From NCBI GenBank assembly GCA_963794745.1, contig CAWCEZ010000010.1, forward strand, positions 496,001 through 560,000: a stretch of DNA of 64,000 nucleotides. The letters run 5' to 3'. The notes under the pieces were generated by a model. The model worked only from the letters and a program-made list of their open reading frames with translations. It made no database searches and was not told the origin of the DNA. The first letter of the stretch is position 1. Each line of letters begins with the position of its first letter. Of the stretch, positions 35,498-44,827 are shown one piece after another. The position numbers were made by a program, and so were the translations under genes. The stretch is from Fen-671 sp963794745 (GTDB lineage: Bacteria > Actinomycetota > Acidimicrobiia > Acidimicrobiales > Palsa-688).

Positions 35498-36735
35498 TAG
35501 AGGCCCCCAGCAGTCTCGGCGATGTCGGAACGGCGTACCATGCCAGGCCAAGAAACCATGTCTGCGGCCGCGTAAGCAAGTCGGCGGGCGCTCTTCAGGT
35601 CATCACCGAGGCCCACGACGTTGAGCACCCGGCCACCTGAGGTCACGAGGTCGGTACCACCCGGCTCTTGGCCGACCCCGGCAGCGTAGACCTGCACCCC
35701 CGGGACCGCCCGGGCATCGTCCAGGCCCTCGATCCTTGCCCCGGTCTCGGGGCCTTCAGGGTAACCGGGGGCCGCGAGCACGACGCAAACCGCTGAGCTC
35801 TTGGAGAACACAGGCGCGTGGTGGTCAGAGAGCGCGCCCGATGCCGCAGCGGCAAGGGTGGCCGTGACGTCGCCGCTCCAGCGAGGGAACACGACTTCGG
35901 TCTCGGGGTCACCAAAGCGTACGTTGAACTCGAGCACCTTCGGGCCGTCTTCGCTCAGGATGATACCTGCGTAAAGACAGCCCCTGTAGCTGATGCCACG
36001 CTTGAAAAGAGCGTGCAGGGTGGGCAATATTGCCCGCTCCATGACATCGCCGACAAGGTCGTCCCCGGCGAACGGGACCGGCGAGTAGGCGCCCATGCCG
36101 CCAGTGTTGGGCCCGGTGCCGCCATCGCCCACCCGCTTGAAGTCCTGTGCCGGGGCGAGCGGGTAAGCGCTGCGGCCGTCGCAGACCGCCATGACCGACA
36201 GCTCCTCGCCTGCGAGCGCCTCCTCTATCACGATGCGTCGTCCAGCGTCACCGAAGGCTTTGCCGGCCAGCTTGGACTCGACGTCATTGATGGCCTCGCG
36301 GAGGTCGTCGGTGACAAGGACCCCTTTGCCGGCTGCCAGGCCATCGGTTTTTATCGCCCACGGCCCTGGGACCGCTCGGAGATATTGGAGAGCCGGCCCA
36401 GCTTCATCGAAGGCTCGGTACCCCGCCGTGGGGACTCGCGCAGCAACGAGCACCTCTTTCATCCAGGCTTTTGAGCCTTCGAGACGAGCACCGTCAGCCC
36501 CAGGGCCAAAACAGAGCCCGCCGCGCGCCCTCACACGGTCGGCGATGCCGTCTACCAGGGGCGCCTCAGGCCCGATGACCCAGAGGTCCGCCTCCAGCCT
36601 CTCGGGCGGCGCATCTATCCGCTCGATGCCGACCATGCCCGGGTTGCCCGGGACAACCACCACCTGTGCGGTCTCCGACATTGCCACCGCGAGGGCGTGC
36701 TCGCGGGCACCGCTGCCGACTATGCAGACCTTCAT
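35497..36735 (-). CDS. purD: phosphoribosylamine--glycine ligase
   Basis: ATP-grasp enzyme making GAR, the second step of purine synthesis. It has KVCIVGSGAREHALA at the start, VVVPGNPGM, GPEAPLVDGIADRVRARG, the ATP-grasp segments AIKTDGLAAGKGVLV and GEELSVMAVCDGR, RVGDGGTGPNTGGMGAYSPVP, and YAGIILSEDGPKVLEFNVRFGDPE. ATG 36735 overlaps the purA stop by four bases (ATGA). It is the middle gene of purA-purD-purE; 412 residues. Confidence 0.97.
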   Translation of the reverse strand: MKVCIVGSGAREHALAVAMSETAQVVVVPGNPGMVGIERIDAPPERLEADLWVIGPEAPLVDGIADRVRARGGLCFGPGADGARLEGSKAWMKEVLVAARVPTAGYRAFDEAGPALQYLRAVPGPWAIKTDGLAAGKGVLVTDDLREAINDVESKLAGKAFGDAGRRIVIEEALAGEELSVMAVCDGRSAYPLAPAQDFKRVGDGGTGPNTGGMGAYSPVPFAGDDLVGDVMERAILPTLHALFKRGISYRGCLYAGIILSEDGPKVLEFNVRFGDPETEVVFPRWSGDVTATLAAAASGALSDHHAPVFSKSSAVCVVLAAPGYPEGPETGARIEGLDDARAVPGVQVYAAGVGQEPGGTDLVTSGGRVLNVVGLGDDLKSARRLAYAAADMVSWPGMVRRSDIAETAGGL

Positions 36736-38009
36736 GGGAGCCTGACGATCTCGTCGCGCCCGGGGCCAACTCCCACGTACGTTATTGGCACACCGCACTG
36801 GGCCGCCAGGAACTCTATGTAATCGAGCGCTGCTTTGGGGAGATCCTCCTTGCAGGCGGACCCGGATGTCTCGGTCTGCCAGCCGGGGAGCTCCTCGTAT
36901 ATGGGTGTCACCTCGTGGAGCACCGACTGGTGCCAGGGCAGCTTTTCGTAGCGCGTGCCGGCCGACTCGTAGGCCACACAGACCTTCACGGTCTCGAACG
37001 TGTCGAGCACGTCGAGCTTGGTGATCGCCAGTTCGTCAAGCGAGTTCAGACGGGCCGCATGGCGCATCATCACGGCGTCGAACCAACCTGGACGGCGCCT
37101 GCGCCCCGTGTTGGTGCCAAATTCGTGACCTCTTTCGACCATGGCGTCGCCCACCTCGCCGAAAACCTCCGTCGGGAACGGCCCAGCGCCAACACGCGTG
37201 ATGTACGCCTTGGCGATGCCTAGGACGCGGTCGATATAACGGGGGCCGATCCCGGCACCAGTGCATGCCCCCCCGGCGACCGGGTTGGAAGAGGTTACGA
37301 AAGGGTAAGTCCCGTGGTCCAAATCGAGGAACGTCGCTTGGGCACCTTCGAGCAGAACGCCGCCACCCGATGCGAGGGTGTCGTGGACAAGCCCCACGGT
37401 GTCGCCGATGTGGGGCGCCAAGCGGGGCGCGTAGTCGTCAAGGTAGGAGCGGGCGATGTCGTCGAACGAAAGAGCCAGGCGGTTGTAGATCTTTGCAAGG
37501 ACCTGGTTTTTCTCCTTCAGGACGACGTCGAGCTTCTGGCGGAAGATCTTCGGGTCGAGAAGGTCTTGGGCACGCAACCCGATACGGGCTGCCTTGTCCG
37601 AATAGGCCGGCCCGATACCGCGTTTGGTCGTGCCAAGACGGTTCTTGCCGAGGTAGCGCTCCGTAAGAGCATCGAGCTCTTGGTGGTAGGGCATGACGAG
37701 ATGAGCGCTGCCCGATATGACAAGGCGCGAACAACTAACGCCGCGGCGCTCCAAGGCGTCCATCTCGTCGATCAGGAACTTGGGCTCGATCACGACGCCG
37801 TTGCCGATGACCGGGGTGATGTAGGGGTAGAGGACCCCGCTCGGCACGAGCTGAAGGGCGAACCTCTCACCATCGACCACTACGGTGTGGCCGGCGTTGT
37901 GGCCGCCCTGGTAGCGCACAACCACCTGCATCTCTTTAGCGAGCAGGTCGGTCAGTTTCGCTTTACCCTCGTCACCCCATTGGGTGCCTACTATGACAGT
38001 CGCCGGCAC
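36732..38009 (-). CDS. purA: adenylosuccinate synthetase
   Basis: GTP-dependent conversion of IMP to adenylosuccinate, first step to AMP. The 425-residue protein has the P-loop VGTQWGDEGKAKLTDLLA (catalytic Asp), QGGHNAGHTVV (catalytic His), the GTTKRGIGPAYSDKAARIGLR segment, EGAQATFLDLDHGTYPFVTSSN, the TTVG-like TTDD-free region ARLNSLDELAITKLDVLD and CAVPITYVGVGPGRD-like end QCGVPITYVGVGPGRDEIV. First gene of purA-purD-purE, 47 bases from the end of the convergently placed upstream clpB transcript. Confidence 0.97.
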   Translation of the reverse strand: MPATVIVGTQWGDEGKAKLTDLLAKEMQVVVRYQGGHNAGHTVVVDGERFALQLVPSGVLYPYITPVIGNGVVIEPKFLIDEMDALERRGVSCSRLVISGSAHLVMPYHQELDALTERYLGKNRLGTTKRGIGPAYSDKAARIGLRAQDLLDPKIFRQKLDVVLKEKNQVLAKIYNRLALSFDDIARSYLDDYAPRLAPHIGDTVGLVHDTLASGGGVLLEGAQATFLDLDHGTYPFVTSSNPVAGGACTGAGIGPRYIDRVLGIAKAYITRVGAGPFPTEVFGEVGDAMVERGHEFGTNTGRRRRPGWFDAVMMRHAARLNSLDELAITKLDVLDTFETVKVCVAYESAGTRYEKLPWHQSVLHEVTPIYEELPGWQTETSGSACKEDLPKAALDYIEFLAAQCGVPITYVGVGPGRDEIVRLP

Positions 38010-38056
38010 GCGAGTGCTCCTCCTAAGAAAGGGGCGGCACGCGCGAGCATACAGGG

Positions 38057-40630
38057 TTAGCGCAGGACCAGGCCGCCCCCGGGAGATCCCTCTTCGCCAA
38101 CGGCTCCTCGGCCGACGCCCACGATCGCCTGGCTCGCGATGCCGGGGCCTTGAGCCCCCTCGCTGGTGACGTCAACGGTGACGGTGTCGCCGTCGGCGTA
38201 CTTGCCCTCCAGCAGTGCCAGCGCCAGTTGGTCCCCGATAGCCCGCTGTATCAGCCGCTTGAGCGGGCGCGCCCCATAGGCCGGGTCGTAGCCGGCCCGC
38301 GCTAGCCAGTCCTTGGCAGCATCAGTGACGACGAGGCTGAGGCGACGGGACGTCAGCCGCCGCTCCAGGTCATGCAGCTGTATGTCCACGATCTGGGCAA
38401 TGTCGGCTCGGGTCAGCTCGTTGAAGTTGACGATCTCGTCCACACGGTTCAAGAACTCCGGTTTGAACGCCTCGCGCAGGTCGCCCCGGTAATTCGAGGT
38501 CATTATCAACACCGTGTTGGTGAAATTGACGGTACGCCCCTGGCCGTCGGTCAAACGGCCGTCGTCAAGGACCTGGAGGAGGACATTGAACACGTCCGGG
38601 TGAGCCTTCTCGATCTCGTCGAGCAGCACGACGGAGTACGGGCGCCGCCGGACAGCCTCCGTGAGCTGGCCCCCTTCGTCGTAGCCCACATAACCGGGCG
38701 GGGCCCCGACGAGGCGGGAAACGGAATGCTTTTCCATGTACTCAGACATGTCGATACGGACCATGGCCTTCTCGTCGTCAAAGAGGAAATCGGCGAGCGC
38801 CCTCGCCAGTTCCGTCTTGCCGACACCGGTGGGGCCAAGGAAAAGGAAGCTGCCGATGGGCCGGTCCGGGTCGGACAGGCCGCTGCGAGAACGTCGGATG
38901 GCATTGGCGACAGCCCTCACCGCGGGGTCCTGGCCCACCACCTTCTCATGGAGGACGTCCTCCATTTTCACGAGCTTGGCGACTTCACCTTCCAGCAGCC
39001 GGCTGACCGGGACGCCGGTCCATTTGCCGACCACCTCGGCAACATCTTCCTCGTCCACCTCTTGTTTGAGCATTTTCTGGCCGGCCTGCAGCTCTTCGAG
39101 GCGCTTGGTCGCATCGTCGATACGCCTGGAGAGGTCCGGGAGCGAGCCGTAGCGGATCTCGGAAGCCTTGGCCAACTCGCCGTTGCGCTCGTAGCGCTCG
39201 GCTTCGCCACGCAAGGCCTCCATCTCCTCTTTGAGGCTGTTGATCGCAGTTATAGCGTCCTTTTCGGCCTGCCAATGGCCTTTCATGCCGTCGGAGGTCT
39301 CGTGCAGGTTGGCCAGTTCCTCGTCCAGCCTGGCGAGGCGTTCCTTGGACGCGTCGTCGGTCTCTTTTGCCAGAGCCACGCGCTCTATCTCGAGCTGGCG
39401 GATCCTCCGCTCGACCACATCGATCTCGGTCGGCATCGAGTCGATCTCGATCCGCAGACGGCTGGCTGCTTCGTCGACGAGGTCGATCGCCTTATCGGGC
39501 AAGAAACGCCCAGTTATGTACCGGTCCGACAGGACCGCCGCCGCCACCAGGGCGGAGTCCATTATGCGGACGCCGTGGTGCACCTCGTAGCGCTCTTTCA
39601 GGCCACGCAGGATAGCGATCGTGTCCTCGACCGAGGGCTCGCCGACATAAACAGTCTGAAAACGCCGTTCGAGAGCGGCGTCTTTTTCGATGTACTTGCG
39701 GTACTCGTCGAGGGTGGTCGCCCCGATCAGGCGCAATTCCCCGCGTGCCAGCATCGGCTTTATCATGTTGCCGGCGTCCATAGCGCCCTCGGCTGCACCA
39801 GCACCGACGATTGTATGCAGCTCGTCGATAAAGGTGATGACCTCTCCGCCAGCGTCGGAAATCTCCTTCAGGACCGCCTTGAGGCGTTCTTCGAACTCGC
39901 CCCGGTACTTCGCGCCGGCGACCATTGCGCCGAGGTCGAGGGCGAGGACGCGCTTGCCGCGCAAGCTTTCCGGCACGTCTCCTTCGACGATCCGGCGCGC
40001 GAGGCCCTCCACAATGGCCGTCTTGCCGACGCCAGGCTCACCGATAAGGACAGGGTTGTTCTTGGTCCGGCGCGAGAGCACCTGGATGACGCGCCGGATC
40101 TCCTCATCCCGGCCGATGACAGGGTCGAGCCTGCCCCGGCGGGCTTCCTCGGTGAGGTCCCGCCCGTACTTTTCCAATGCCTGATAACTCGCTTCGGGGT
40201 TTTGGCTCGTCACCCGGTGGCTACCACGCACCTCGCGCAACGCCTCGAGCAGGTCGTCGTGCGAGGCACCAACACGCGGCGCTGAGGCCAACAGGATGTG
40301 CTCGACCGAGAGGTACTCGTCGCCTAGGGAACTGCGTTCGCGGCCGGCTTGTTCGAGGAGCTCGCGTGACTCGCGCGACAGCCCCGGGCCGTCGCCCCCA
40401 TAGCTGTGAGGCAATTTCGACACTGCGTCTTCGAGCCGGTTCCGCAACGGGAGCACGGCGACACCGACGCGCTCCAGGACGGGTAGCACGGCTGAACCTT
40501 CCTGGCTGAGCAGGGCCAGCAAGAAATGATCAGGTGTTACTTCAGGGTTGTTGCGCCCGCGGGCATCAGCTACGGCAGCGCTGAAAGCTTCCTGGGTCTT
40601 TTGTGTCCAACGATTGGCGTCAATCGCCAA
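38057..40630 (-). CDS. clpB: ATP-dependent disaggregase ClpB
   Basis: Hsp104-type AAA+ machine that, with DnaK, rescues aggregated proteins. The 857-residue protein has the N-domain (TPDHFLLALLSQEG), AAA-1 Walker A GEPGVGKTA and EVITFIDELHTIVGAGAAEGAMDAGN, the coiled-coil middle domain (~400-530), AAA-2 Walker A GPTGVGKTE, and RPYSVVLLDEIEKAHPDVFN. It is the last gene of dnaK-grpE-dnaJ-hspR-clpB, 30 bases after hspR, so it should be repressed by HspR through the operon promoter. The C-terminus has a ~30-residue Gly-rich extension. Confidence 0.97.
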   Translation of the reverse strand: MAIDANRWTQKTQEAFSAAVADARGRNNPEVTPDHFLLALLSQEGSAVLPVLERVGVAVLPLRNRLEDAVSKLPHSYGGDGPGLSRESRELLEQAGRERSSLGDEYLSVEHILLASAPRVGASHDDLLEALREVRGSHRVTSQNPEASYQALEKYGRDLTEEARRGRLDPVIGRDEEIRRVIQVLSRRTKNNPVLIGEPGVGKTAIVEGLARRIVEGDVPESLRGKRVLALDLGAMVAGAKYRGEFEERLKAVLKEISDAGGEVITFIDELHTIVGAGAAEGAMDAGNMIKPMLARGELRLIGATTLDEYRKYIEKDAALERRFQTVYVGEPSVEDTIAILRGLKERYEVHHGVRIMDSALVAAAVLSDRYITGRFLPDKAIDLVDEAASRLRIEIDSMPTEIDVVERRIRQLEIERVALAKETDDASKERLARLDEELANLHETSDGMKGHWQAEKDAITAINSLKEEMEALRGEAERYERNGELAKASEIRYGSLPDLSRRIDDATKRLEELQAGQKMLKQEVDEEDVAEVVGKWTGVPVSRLLEGEVAKLVKMEDVLHEKVVGQDPAVRAVANAIRRSRSGLSDPDRPIGSFLFLGPTGVGKTELARALADFLFDDEKAMVRIDMSEYMEKHSVSRLVGAPPGYVGYDEGGQLTEAVRRRPYSVVLLDEIEKAHPDVFNVLLQVLDDGRLTDGQGRTVNFTNTVLIMTSNYRGDLREAFKPEFLNRVDEIVNFNELTRADIAQIVDIQLHDLERRLTSRRLSLVVTDAAKDWLARAGYDPAYGARPLKRLIQRAIGDQLALALLEGKYADGDTVTVDVTSEGAQGPGIASQAIVGVGRGAVGEEGSPGGGLVLR

Positions 40631-40660
40631 TTGGCTCGCCTCCTTTCGACGGCTCTCGCG

Positions 40661-41107
40661 TTAGCGTTGCGGGGCCCAGCGGACCGGGCTCATGTCGAGC
40701 GGCACGAGGTCCCGCCTGTAGTGGCGGTGCACCTGGTCCACTGCGGCGCGTGCCTCCGCCCGCGCCTGCGCTACCTCTTGGCGCAAGCGCGCCACCTCGG
40801 CTTCGAGCTCGATCACACGCTTTACCCCCTCGAGGTTGAGGCCCCCGGAGGTCAGGTCTCCTATGCGGCGCAACAGTTCTATGTCCTGGTCGCTGTAACG
40901 TCGGCTCCCGCCGAGGGTACGAGCGGGGCCGAGAAGTCCCCTGCGCTCGTAGATCCGCAGCGTTTGAGGGTGGACCCCCGCCAGCTCGGCTGCAACGGAG
41001 ATGACATAGACCGCCATGGCCTGGTCCCGTGCGCCGCCACGTCGAGGCACTTCTCCCCGAGGTGCGCCGCTGCCTGCCGGGCCGATGTCCTGTCCGTCAG
41101 AAGTCAT
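40661..41107 (-). CDS. hspR: heat-shock repressor HspR (MerR family)
   Basis: Autoregulatory repressor of the dnaK operon in actinobacteria, working with DnaK as co-repressor and binding HAIR elements. The 148-residue protein has VYVISVAAELAGVHPQTLRIYERRGLLGPARTLGGSRRYSDQDIELLRRI (MerR winged helix) and a basic, Ala-rich coiled tail. About 30 N-terminal residues precede the usual start; an internal ATG at 41017 (MAVYVISVAAEL) fits family lengths better, while the first ATG overlaps the dnaJ stop (ATGA). A HAIR element is visible upstream of dnaK. Confidence 0.94.
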   Translation of the reverse strand: MTSDGQDIGPAGSGAPRGEVPRRGGARDQAMAVYVISVAAELAGVHPQTLRIYERRGLLGPARTLGGSRRYSDQDIELLRRIGDLTSGGLNLEGVKRVIELEAEVARLRQEVAQARAEARAAVDQVHRHYRRDLVPLDMSPVRWAPQR

Positions 41108-42251
41108 TCGCTCTCAGCTCCTAGTTTCTCACGCAATTTGTGACCTGAACCCTCCGATGCGCGAGCAAAGGCCTCGAGGGCCTTGCGTTCGTCAGCGGAA
41201 AGCTTGGCGGGGACGTCGACCTCAAAAGTCACGAGGAGGTCGCCAGGTTTGCCCGCTTTGGGGACGCCATGCCCGGCGACCCTGAAGACTCGCCCCGAAC
41301 GGGTGCCCGCGGGCACCTTTACGTTGACCGGCTTGGAGTTCAGGGTCGGCACCGGCACCGTGGTGCCAAGCGCCGCTTCGGCGAACGTGATCGGCACTTT
41401 CACGGTAAGGTCCTTGCCTTTCTGGCCGAACACCGGGTGGGCGGCGATGTGCACGACGACGAAAAGGTCGCCGGCCGGGCCACCGTAGCGGCCGGCACCT
41501 CCCCGGCCCGGGACCCGGATCCGTTGCCCATCTTCCACGCCGGGAGGGATCCGCACTTTTACCTGCCGGGCGCGCCGCTCCGTCCCGCGACCACCGCAGG
41601 TCGGGCAGGGCACCTCGATCTGCATGCCCGTGCCACCACAGGCTGTACAGGGGTGACTGAAGGAGAACATCCCTTGGTTTTCGTTGACTACACCGCTTCC
41701 CCCGCAAACCTGGCAAACCCGCGGCGCCGTACCGGGGGCCGCCCCGCTACCTCCGCAGGTCGAGCAGGCCGCCTCGGAGATCACGTTGACCGTCGTAGTC
41801 GCCCCTTTCACGGCCTCTTCAAAAGACAGGTGCAGCTCCGCGTCGACGTCTTCGCCGCGCTGGGCCCGACGGCACCCGAGCTCGCCCGCCCGCGGCGGCC
41901 GGCTCTACCGAAAATATTGCCGAGGAGATCTCCGAGGTCGTCCACCCGGAAGTTCGAGAACCCGGCTCCATCGCCGGCGGGAGCACCGCCACCTGCGAAC
42001 GGGTTGCCCGCGAAGCCTTGTTGGCTCATCGTGCGGACCTCGTCGTACTCCTTGCGCTTAGCTTGGTCCCCGATCACCTCGTAAGCAGCGTTGACCTCCT
42101 TGAAGCGCTCCTCGGAGCCTGGGTGGGCGTCGGGGTGGTACTGCTTGGCGAGCTTGCGATAGGCGCGCGCGATCTCCTTGTCCGAAGCGGTCTTCGGCAA
42201 CCCCAAGATCTGGTAGTAATCCTTTTCGAGCCACTCGCGCTGGACGGCCAC
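41104..42251 (-). CDS. dnaJ: co-chaperone DnaJ (type I), frameshifted
   Basis: Hsp40 partner of DnaK. The J-domain is DYYQILGLPKTASDKEIARAYRKLAKQYHPDAHPG (HPD motif). A Gly/Phe-rich stretch follows, then four zinc-binding repeats (CSTCGGSG, CQVCGGSG, CTACGGTG, CPTCGGRG) and the C-terminal substrate domains. The frame breaks at 41862-41867. One extra base in the GGGCCC run joins GAVGP to QRGEDVDAELHLSFEEAVKG and gives a continuous 382-residue protein. An indel error is the likely cause. The start is four bases after the grpE stop and the stop overlaps hspR. Confidence 0.95.
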
Positions 42252-42255
42252 CCGC

Positions 42256-42768
42256 TCAGCCCCTCACTTTCACCATGGCCGGGCGGAGAGCGCGGCCCTT
42301 CCAGATGTAACCGGCCCGCAATACCTCGCTGACTTCGGGCTTATCGGGCCCTTCTGCTCCGTCTGCCGGCTCGTGCGCTACCGCCTCGTGGTGCTCAGGG
42401 TCGAACTGCTCACCTTCAGGGTCGATGCGTTGAAGCCCTTCCTTGGAAAGGATCTCGAACAGCGCACTTGCAACTTGCTTCACGTCCGCACCACCGCCAT
42501 GAGCGAGCGCGAGGTCGGCCGTGTCCAGGACAGGGAGCAGCTTTTTCACGAGCCCGGCATTGGCATTTTCGATTAATTCTCTCTGCTGGCGGTCGACACG
42601 TTTGCGGTAGTTGTCGAACTCGGCTTGGAGGCGGAGCAGGGACTCGAGGTACTCGTCGCGCTGGCGCGCCAGCTCCACGGGAGCGAGCAGCGAGTAGTCG
42701 CCAACGACATCCGAGCTAAATGGCTCGTCCGTGGCGTTGAAAACGTCCTCGCCGCCTTCAGCCGTCAT
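42256..42768 (-). CDS. grpE: nucleotide exchange factor GrpE
   Basis: Releases ADP from DnaK. The 170-residue protein has a long helix (ELARQRDEYLESLLRLQAEFDNYRKRVDRQQRE), LVKKLLPVLDTADLALAH, LFEILSKEGLQRIDPEGEQFDPEHHEAV, and the C-terminal V-x-E-V-LRAGYIWKGRALRPAMVKV beta domain. It overlaps dnaK by four bases and dnaJ follows after four bases. Confidence 0.96.
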   Translation of the reverse strand: MTAEGGEDVFNATDEPFSSDVVGDYSLLAPVELARQRDEYLESLLRLQAEFDNYRKRVDRQQRELIENANAGLVKKLLPVLDTADLALAHGGGADVKQVASALFEILSKEGLQRIDPEGEQFDPEHHEAVAHEPADGAEGPDKPEVSEVLRAGYIWKGRALRPAMVKVRG

Positions 42769-44642
42769 GCTTGACCGCCATCGTCGACGATCTCCGCGTC
42801 CACTACCTCTTCGTCGCTGGCCCCGTTGTCGGTGGCCGCGCCCGCAAAGCCGCCATCAGGCCCGGGACCACCCGCGCCGCCAGCGCCAGACGCAGCGCTG
42901 GCAGAAGCGGCCTCGTACATCCGCTTACCGAGCTCCTGCACGCCAACTGCCAGATGCTCAGTAGCGCTCTTGATCGCGTCCAGGTCGCTCCCAGCGATCG
43001 CATCTTTCAGCGTTTTCAGGTCGGCCTCCACGCGCTCTTTCTCCGAGCCACTAACCTCGCCCGCCTGGTCGCGCAGCATCTTCTCGGTTTGGTACACCAA
43101 GGAGTCGGCATTGTTGCGGACCTCGGCCTCTTCCTTGCGGCGCCGGTCGTCGGCGGCGTGAGCCTCCGCGTCGCGGACCATACGGTCGATCTCGTCCCTG
43201 TTGAGCGAAGACTGACCGGTAATGGTCATCGACTGCTCCTTGCCAGTGGCGCGATCACGGGCGGAGACGTGCACGATCCCGTTGGCGTCGATGTCGAAGG
43301 TGACCTCGATCTGAGGGATACCGCGAGGCGCCGGGGGCAGGTCGACGAGCTCGAACTTGCCGAGGGTCTTGTTGTACATGGCCATCTCACGCTCGCCCTG
43401 GAGCACGTGGACCTGCACAGAAGGCTGCATGTCCTCTGCGGTAGTGAAGACCTCGCTCTTCTTGGTCGGGATCGTCGTGTTGCGCTCGATCAATTTGGTC
43501 ATGACCCCGCCTTTGGTCTCGATGCCGAGCGAAAGCGGTGTCACGTCGAGCAGCAAGATGTCCTTCACCTCGCCTTTCAGCACACCGGCCTGCACGGCAG
43601 CGCCGACGGCGACGACCTCGTCAGGGTTGACGCCCTTGTGAGGGTCCTTGCCGGTCATGGTGCGCACGAGCTCTTGGATCGCGGGCATGCGCGTTGCACC
43701 GCCGACGAGCACGACGTGGTCGATTTTGTCCTTGCTGAGGCCGGCATCTTTGATCGCCTGCTCGAACGGGCCACGACAGGCCTCGGTGAGATCTGCCGTC
43801 ATTTCCTGGAGCTTCGAGCGCGTCAGCTTTACGTCAAGGTGCTTGGGCCCGTCGCTGGTCGCGGTGATGAACGGGAGGTTTATCGTGGTCTCCTGCACCG
43901 CCGAGAGCTCGATCTTGGCCTTTTCAGCGGCTTCCTTCAACCTCTGCAGCGCCATCTTGTCGTTTGACAGGTCGACACCCTCGGTGTCCTTGAAGGTCTT
44001 GATGAGCCAGTCCATTACCCGCTGGTCCCAATCATCGCCCCCCAGATGGGTGTTGCCGCTGGTCGCCTTCACCTGGAAAATACCCTCGCTGATCTCGAGC
44101 ACGGACACGTCGAAAGTGCCGCCACCGAGGTCGAACACGAGGATCGTCTGCTCCTGCTCCTCTTTGTCCAAGCCATAGGCCAGGGCTGCAGCAGTGGGCT
44201 CATTAATGATCCGGAGCACCTCGAGGCCGGCGATCTGGCCAGCCTCCTTGGTCGCGGTGCGCTGGGCGTCGTCGAAGTAAGCCGGGACGGTGATGACCGC
44301 CTGGGTGACAGCCGTGCCGAGGTAGCTCTCTGCGTCCCTCTTCAGCTTTTGCAGGATACGCGCAGAGATCTCCTGCGGGTTATAGGCCTTGCCGTCAATG
44401 TCGATGTGCCATGAGTTGTCGCCCATGTGGCGCTTGACGGACCTGATCGTGCGCTCCGGGTTCGTGATGGCCTGGCGTTTGGCGACCTCGCCTACCAGGA
44501 CCTCACCCGACTTAGAGAAGCCGACTACCGAGGGGGTCGTGCGGGCCCCTTCGGCGTTGGCGATCACGGTCGGCTCACCGCCCTCCAGGACGGCGACTAC
44601 CGAGTTGGTAGTACCGAGGTCGATACCGACAGCCTTTGCCAT
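42765..44642 (-). CDS. dnaK: molecular chaperone DnaK (Hsp70)
   Basis: Hsp70 chaperone and co-repressor of HspR. The 625-residue protein has KAVGIDLGTTNSVVAVLEGGEP, VITVPAYFDDAQRTATKEAGQIAGLEVLRIINEPTAAALAYG, ILVFDLGGGTFDVSVLEI, HVVLVGGATRMPAIQELV, LLLDVTPLSLGIETKGG, and a Gly-rich acidic tail ending in DGGQA. The start at ATG 44642 follows GGAGGCTTGTC. A longer frame upstream is ignored because it runs through the promoter and operator. First gene of the heat-shock operon. Confidence 0.98.
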   Translation of the reverse strand: MAKAVGIDLGTTNSVVAVLEGGEPTVIANAEGARTTPSVVGFSKSGEVLVGEVAKRQAITNPERTIRSVKRHMGDNSWHIDIDGKAYNPQEISARILQKLKRDAESYLGTAVTQAVITVPAYFDDAQRTATKEAGQIAGLEVLRIINEPTAAALAYGLDKEEQEQTILVFDLGGGTFDVSVLEISEGIFQVKATSGNTHLGGDDWDQRVMDWLIKTFKDTEGVDLSNDKMALQRLKEAAEKAKIELSAVQETTINLPFITATSDGPKHLDVKLTRSKLQEMTADLTEACRGPFEQAIKDAGLSKDKIDHVVLVGGATRMPAIQELVRTMTGKDPHKGVNPDEVVAVGAAVQAGVLKGEVKDILLLDVTPLSLGIETKGGVMTKLIERNTTIPTKKSEVFTTAEDMQPSVQVHVLQGEREMAMYNKTLGKFELVDLPPAPRGIPQIEVTFDIDANGIVHVSARDRATGKEQSMTITGQSSLNRDEIDRMVRDAEAHAADDRRRKEEAEVRNNADSLVYQTEKMLRDQAGEVSGSEKERVEADLKTLKDAIAGSDLDAIKSATEHLAVGVQELGKRMYEAASASAASGAGGAGGPGPDGGFAGAATDNGASDEEVVDAEIVDDGGQA

Positions 44643-44745
44643 GACAAGCCTCCTTGAACGGGCCGGGCCCACTTGCCCGGTCCTTACGTTGTGGTCTACA
44701 TCTACTGAGCGCCTTGGCGTGCGCCCTGGGTTACATGGTAGCAAA

Positions 44746-44766
44746 CTTGAGTCCTTACCTGTCAAG
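44746..44766. promoter_or_regulatory. HAIR element (HspR operator) before dnaK
   Basis: The dyad CTTGAGT-N7-TGTCAAG lies about 104 bases upstream of the dnaK start. It matches the HspR consensus CTTGAGT-N7-ACTCAAG at 12 of 14 positions, with a perfect left half. The hspR gene is in the operon, so this is the expected autoregulatory site. gpmA starts 62 bases away on the other side and could share the region. Confidence 0.85.
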
Positions 44767-44827
44767 AAATCTGGCATAGACAGACGCCGGTTCGAGCGCT
44801 CCAGGCCTGGCCGATAGGCTTAAGGCC

